Positions 17,537 to 21,264 of a DNA stretch of 21,264 nucleotides are shown here, piece after piece. Where the stretch lies: contig BLXT01007673.1 in NCBI GenBank assembly GCA_019648995.1, positions 1,633,973 through 1,655,236 on the forward strand. Reading direction: 5' to 3'. Every line of letters begins with the position of its first letter. The first letter of the stretch is position 1. A model generated the notes under the pieces. It worked only from the letters and a program-made list of their open reading frames with translations, ran no database searches and was not told the origin of the DNA. This stretch comes from Plakobranchus ocellatus. Lineage: Eukaryota; Mollusca; Gastropoda; Plakobranchidae. Both the position numbers and the translations under genes were made by a program.

Positions 17537-17638
17537 CTGTTCTTACCTGTACAGTCATAGTGGGACAGGCAAAATTTAGAAAAATAAAAGACAGCCCCTC
17601 TTTAAAACATTGACAAATGACATTTTCACAATCCCGTT

Positions 17639-17644
17639 TTTATT
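17639..17644 (-). terminator. Candidate polyadenylation signal AATAAA for the spliced minus-strand gene
   Basis: AATAAA on the minus strand lies about 220 bases beyond the TGA at 17865-17867, a normal 3' UTR length. It supports 17865-18003 as a terminal exon. Confidence 0.45.
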
Positions 17645-17864
17645 TCACATCTCTAAACACTGCATGTCTGATCATAAAATTGTAAGGCCCCACTCACTAA
17701 AAGCATGGTAAGGGTGCTGTTGAGGCAATGATCAATTCAAATGTCAACTGGGCACCCATGAGATAAAGACATGATACATTTAATGGTACTGCCCCATCCT
17801 CTGATTGCCTAGACCAAGGATCAAACCCAACACCCCTGCAATAAAAATGATATGTGGTGTCATT

Positions 17865-18003
17865 TCAACTTCCAGTGCTCTTTGCTACTATTGTATTTAA
17901 CAAAGCAATCCGATAACTTCCTCTCTGTGCAAAGAACTCATTTTTGCTGTGCCAGACCTCAGATGATTCTGTTGCTGTGTTTACTCCATGGTCAAAGTTT
18001 TTT
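17865..18003 (-). CDS. Uncharacterised spliced protein, terminal exon with stop
   Basis: Acceptor ...CTTAAACAG| precedes 139 bp. The first base completes the Val codon split with the previous exon (GT|A), then 45 codons run KNFDHGVNTATESSEVWHSK to LLNTIVAKSTGS and a TGA. The other two frames are closed early. The phase match with the exon at 18381-18460 is the main evidence. The encoded segment is polar in its first half and hydrophobic near the end (YRIALLNTIVA). No domain is recognised. The 3' UTR would run through 17690-17840, which contains a GGTTTGATCC word reminiscent of a tRNA-type B box, but without a partner A box. Confidence 0.5.
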
Positions 18004-18380
18004 CTGTTTAAGCAGATCAGAAATTAATTTCAAATTGATATAAAATTTCAGAAATCAATGTCTGTAAGTATTTAATTAATTTATTTTAATAACTTGTCAT
18101 GATGAATCATAACTTTTTACTTATTTTCTGGGTTGGATACAGTGCTAAACACTTATGCCTCTGTACACTGCAATGTAAAATTAAAATGGAGAAAAAAAAT
18201 CTGTATACTCTTTTGTTTCTTCCTCAATTGGTAAAATAATCAGCCAAGAGATATTTTTGTCCAGTGAAATTTTATATTCCTAAAAGATAACACTTATGAA
18301 AAAAAACAAAGAAGTGTAAAGAGAACAACATTGTCATTGAGAAGGATGTGATTCTAAAAAAAGTATTACAAATGACTCAC
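18004..18380 (-). other. Intron between exons of the uncharacterised spliced gene (377 bp)
   Basis: Strong GTGAGT donor after 18381 and CTTAAACAG acceptor before 18003. AT-rich, with nothing else seen. Confidence 0.5.
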
Positions 18381-18460
18381 ACTGAAGTCTTCAAAGCAGG
18401 TGATGGATGATACATCTGAGACAAAGTTCCATCACTTGAGTCAGGGACATAATCATTATC
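18381..18460 (-). CDS. Uncharacterised spliced protein, internal exon
   Basis: An 80-bp exon between acceptor CCATTTCAACAG| and donor AGT|GTGAGT on the minus strand. It reads DNDYVPDSSDGTLSQMYHPS then PALKTS plus two bases of the next codon. The acidic, Ser-rich sequence (DSDK|DNDYVPDSSDG across the junction with the upstream exon) looks like a disordered acidic linker. Both boundary phases fit their neighbours (0 on the left of the protein, 2 on the right). I do not recognise a family. Confidence 0.55.
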
Positions 18461-20179
18461 CTGTTGAAATGGTAAAAAAAAACCACTTTATAATTTAAGT
18501 AATCCTGTCTTTGAAAATGCCAGTCACATTTATATCCATAACTGCTCTAAAAGGCAATATGTGCAGTAACGTTTGACCTTATTGCAATTTCAGATTGTAA
18601 GAAAATTGAAGGAAGTGTGTCAGGCATTTTTTTTAGCCTGAAACTTTACTTTTAGCAAGCCTTACTAAACAGGTACAATCCAGGCCTTGGACCAGTCAGG
18701 TTGTTTTTTTTAAACATCTCCGCCTAATGGTGAAGACACACTGGTGTGCTATTCCTAAGAGTGTGATGCCATTAATCGTTCAACTCCTTCATACATATCA
18801 ATTGGATGATGAACGTTGATAAATACATTTCTCGTTTGGTCACTTGACTATGATTTTTCAGTGCTTTAAGGGCATCTTCAGCTCTTTTACTAAAAAAGGT
18901 TAGGGTCATATTTTTCTTCAGAATGATAATTTGACCATTGCAGACTTTTTTTTTTCAACTACGAACACCTTGTCCTCCTGAGGTTCTGTAGCAGTCTGCA
19001 GAATATCTTCCAGTTGTTGGAGCCACAATTTGGTATTTATGGCATTTTATTAACTAATTAAACAAAAGTATAAATTTATTAATTAGAGAATAGAGAGTGT
19101 AAGAAATGTAGTCTCTTAAATGGGAAACCCACATCTATTCTGTCAATCTGTTTTCAAGACTGGAATAGAAATTCCATTTCAGTTTATGCTTGATAATCTG
19201 AAAACTTGAAAAGAGATCTGAAAAGAAGCTGTTAATAAATCATTGTATGCTAAAAAGATGAATAGGTGTGAACAGAATTATTACCGAAACACGGACATTT
19301 AGTTTATCTGCATGTTAAAGGGAGAAATCACCAGTTTTTGGAATATAGTTTTGCCATAATGGCATAAGCTGAAATGTAAAAAAAAAAAGGGGGAAAAGAG
19401 ACTTGACTTATGCCAGATTCTTTTAGAACAAGCATGAAATAAAAAAGTGTAAAACTACAGACATTACACTGCAATTTCCTTTCCTCCACTAGTCTGGGTT
19501 GAACCAGTTAGAGAAACAACATTCAGCAAGGCAAACCAACACATGGGTGGGGTCCAAAAACATCTTTTTTGATAGACCTCTTTTTTGATAGAAGGTCAAA
19601 GTTAAAATTTTCAAAATCTAATTTGGATTCCTCAGCTCATTCTACTGTTATTATATAACAAACACATAATACTTTATTCCTTTTCGGAATTTTTTTTGGC
19701 ATTTTTCTCTCTGTCTGCCTAAGCATAGGCACCATCTAGATATGCACAAATCCAAAAATGTCTGGCCATTAGCTGTACCCAGTTGGAACAAAGAACCGGC
19801 TTGGCATTAAAGTCAAGAGGCAAAAGGCTCATTTAAGTATAATTGCAAACTAAATCAGAGCAAAACATAAAATTGAATAAGAATATGATAGACACGAACA
19901 ATTAAAATAGCACCTTGCTATTGAGTTATTCAATATAACCAAAAGATGAAACACAAGCTGTGATTAGAAGTACATTTTCAAATCCAAATTTTGGAATCTA
20001 TGAAAAAGTCAAGAAGGTCCTGCATCTTTTGGTATTTGCCTTTCAAAGATATTTGACTGCTAACAGGCTTTAAAAGAAGGGTCCCTCACATAAGTAAACT
20101 GTGACATTAAGCGTATTTTCACAAGCCTGTGTTTTCATGTCTAAATAGGAAAAAGCTGTTATGATAGGCCAAAATTTAC
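18461..20179 (-). other. Long intron of the uncharacterised spliced gene (1719 bp), with a decayed coding-like patch
   Basis: Donor GACAAG|GTAAAT (exon ends at 20180) and acceptor TTTCAACAG|. Inside, the minus strand of about 18650-19025 has stretches of protein-like sequence that switch frame and contain stops (LQQLEDILQTATEPQEDKV; then YDPNLFSKRAEDALKALKNH). This looks like an old pseudogene or repeat. A 16-bp motif containing CTTTTTTGATAGA is tandemly repeated at about 19563-19592. Confidence 0.4.
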
Positions 20180-20282
20180 CTTGTCAGAATCCTCCATTAA
20201 ATCATGATACAATTCTTCATTGGATCCTATCCATCTTACAATCATTTTGCAACCATCTGTGGACTTTCTTTTCTGCTTCCCC
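20180..20282 (-). CDS. Uncharacterised spliced protein, most 5' exon found (may be the first coding exon)
   Basis: A 103-bp exon. On the minus strand the only open frame reads GKQKRKSTDGCKMIVRWIGS, NEELYHDLMEDSDK, then the GTAAAT donor, in phase 0 with the next exon. Either it begins at a GTTGTAG| acceptor at 20282 with an upstream exon unseen, or translation starts at ATG 20245-20243 (AAAATGA, A at -3). The latter would give a 94-residue protein. A basic patch (KQKRKS) precedes MIVRWIG. An in-frame TGA just upstream of 20282 means the frame cannot extend unspliced. The only strong donor to the right (CAA|GTAAGC near 21223) is out of phase. Function unknown. Confidence 0.5.
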
Positions 20283-20419
20283 CTACAACGTATTCATGTC
20301 TGTGTAGGCTAAGGCCTTGATTAAAGCCTCCATTAGATCTCTAGGACCATTATCAAATTTTGATTAAACATCAAGAAACAAAATTAAGAGTGTAGCGAAA
20401 TTAGAAATGTCCTGGATCT
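20283..20419. other. Unassigned upstream flank of the spliced gene
   Basis: No exon is supported. It contains the branch/acceptor side of a possible upstream intron and two AGATCT-like words. No clear promoter elements are visible. Confidence 0.4.
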
Positions 20420-20429
20420 TAATATTGCC

Positions 20430-20625
20430 AAGATCGAGAGAGAGTGGGAGAGAGAAAGAAAAAAAGAGAGAAAGAGTGAGAATTACTGAGACACACTCAC
20501 AGAGTGATAAAAGAGAAACAGAGAGAGCGAGAGAGAGAGAGAAATAAGAAGAGAAAGAGTGAGAATTACTGAGGGACACTCAGAGTGGTAAAAGAGAAAC
20601 AGAGAGAGAGAGAGAGGGAGGGAGG

Positions 20626-20684
<59 letters not shown>
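20430..20684. repeat. GA-rich minisatellite ending in pure (GA)n
   Basis: Two ~60-bp units lie about 83 bp apart: 20468-20527 and 20551-20610. Both read GAGAAAGAGTGAGAATTACTGAG ... ACACTCA ... AAAGAGAAACAGAG, with a 2-base and a 1-base deletion in the second. They are embedded in GA dinucleotides, with a pure (GA)n run at 20628-20684. The Ser/Leu-rich minus-strand frames here are repeat artefacts. Confidence 0.9.
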
Positions 20685-20687
<3 letters not shown>

Positions 20688-20786
20688 CAGCCTAACAAAA
20701 AAAAAAATCCACATCGACGCTAACAACTAAAGAAGAGGAAAATAACATTTTAAAACTGAGTAATTCAAGAAAAGACTGAAACCGAG

Positions 20787-20801
20787 ACACACACACACAC
20801 A
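20787..20801. repeat. (AC)7 microsatellite
   Basis: A short AC dinucleotide run followed by a GA-rich stretch (20811-20817), beside AGATCT words. Confidence 0.9.
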
Positions 20802-20820
20802 GAGCGGGAGAGAGAGATTA

Positions 20821-21235
20821 GATTGGATGGTTAGGTGGCTAAGCTTCAGTGCATTAGATCTAGTTATTACTTGGTGTGTAGATCTAATAGGATTTTTCAA
20901 AGTAGATCTAGCACAAAACATTTTAGCTATTATTTATAAGATAAATGTGTTATGAAAAAATGCGGTATTAAGTTTTCTGTAAATGTCTGGCAGTTTGTAT
21001 GCACATCACCATTCATGTAGTGTCAAAACTAGACATTGTCGGCATCTCAAACTACTTTGATCTGAAGCTGACTTGAAGGTCAGGCTGCAACTCCCAAAAA
21101 CCAACCTTTGATCTATTGCCGACATGGTAAGCTAGTTATCACTCTATGCCTACTGCATCGTGCACATGTTGACTTTCAAAAGATAATTATCATAGCTTAC
21201 TTGTTTGTCTAACAGTGCAAGATGGCATTCTGAGC
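20821..21235. other. Unassigned sequence at the right edge
   Basis: No gene is supported. A 38-codon minus-strand frame from ATG at about 21125 (MSAIDQRLVFGSCSLTFKSA) ends in TGA without a splice donor. 8-bp inverted arms TGTCGGCA (21037) and TGCCGACA (21117) flank it. A minus-strand ATG followed by CAA|GTAAGC near 21223-21250 could be a first exon of an unseen gene but does not fit the exon at 20180-20282. Confidence 0.4.
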
Positions 21236-21264
21236 TTTTTTTTTTTTTGGGGGGGGGGGGGGGG
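21236..21264. repeat. Poly-T (13) then poly-G (16) at the window end
   Basis: T13 at 21236-21248 passes directly into G16 running to the last base. Such a terminal homopolymer pair is more typical of a contig end, sequencing artefact or tailing than of normal sequence. Confidence 0.95.

Larger units (their letters stand above)
16357..17545. mobile_element. Putative non-autonomous DNA transposon with inverted terminal repeats
   Basis: The left arm (16371-16495) and right arm (17474-17536) are inverted copies. The core GGAATCCCTC-AAAGCCCTTTGGTAGACC (left, 16458-16486) recurs as the reverse complement at 17480-17512. The outer GTGTTTCTTTTTCTCGAAATC matches the reversed right end at about 18 of 21 positions. 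The left arm is longer because an inner GGAATCCCTCGAAA unit is duplicated. The arms are flanked by CCAGTTCTTA (16357-16366) and CCTGTTCTTA (17536-17545), a 9-of-10 direct repeat that could be a target-site duplication. The interior has no transposase frame. It contains a hairpin, promoter-like words and an (AGT)n tract. The superfamily is uncertain. Confidence 0.6.

Noticed and set aside
17690..17840. Possible tRNA-derived SINE on the minus strand (GGTTTGATCC resembling a B box)
   Set aside because: No A-box at the expected distance upstream, no target-site duplication and no tail, so it is only suggestive.
20364..20921. Ser/Leu-rich minus-strand frames
   Set aside because: They are translations of GA/CT repeats, overlap one another in several frames and have no motif.
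21005..21130. 38-codon minus-strand frame starting MSAIDQRLVF
   Set aside because: It ends in a stop without a donor site and does not join the exon at 20180-20282 in phase. Its length is within chance.

Overview
The window reads as nuclear DNA of an animal, most likely a mollusc and plausibly a gastropod. It is AT-rich. Its coding segments are short, interrupted by GT-AG introns and far apart. It is full of (GA)n, (AC)n and (AGT)n microsatellites and clusters of AGATCT/TCTAGA words, which I associate from memory with gastropod genomes. There are no operons, ribosome-binding sites or rRNA genes, and I saw no convincing tRNA. The taxonomic call is inference.

Layout, left to right. 1-1126 holds two copies of a diverged unit of about 0.5 kb repeating at a 600-bp period. 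Each copy opens with a (GA)n tract, and the copies are separated by a strong G-quadruplex motif. 1127-6180 shows no supportable gene. 6180-9209 is A-rich on the + strand (T-rich on the - strand) and probably includes the 3' UTR of the gene to its right. 9210-14145 is the main gene: a three-exon, minus-strand gene for an intact protein of 1071 residues. It has a long coiled coil, an RNase-H-like hAT-type transposase core and a SAP-like C-terminus. 15277-15720 (+) is a short open frame containing a recent, perfectly in-frame 147-bp tandem duplication. It ends in a fragment resembling the C-terminal part of a non-LTR retrotransposon reverse transcriptase. 16357-17545 is a 1.2-kb element bounded by inverted repeats and a 9-of-10 direct repeat. 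It contains an (AGT)23 microsatellite, a hairpin and promoter-like words. 17640-20282 is a second minus-strand gene that is visible only by joining exons: three small exons with compatible splice phases, a stop codon and a downstream AATAAA. 20420-21264 is GA-rich minisatellite, an (AC)n tract, unassigned sequence and a terminal poly-T/poly-G run that looks like a contig edge or artefact.

The two minus-strand genes lie head to tail. Nothing shows that they act together. The most noteworthy object is the 1071-residue transposase-like gene: it is spliced, undamaged, lacks an obvious BED finger, and I see no terminal inverted repeats around it. It could be a domesticated transposase or a member of an intron-bearing transposon family. 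No database search was possible, and all family assignments come from motifs seen by eye.
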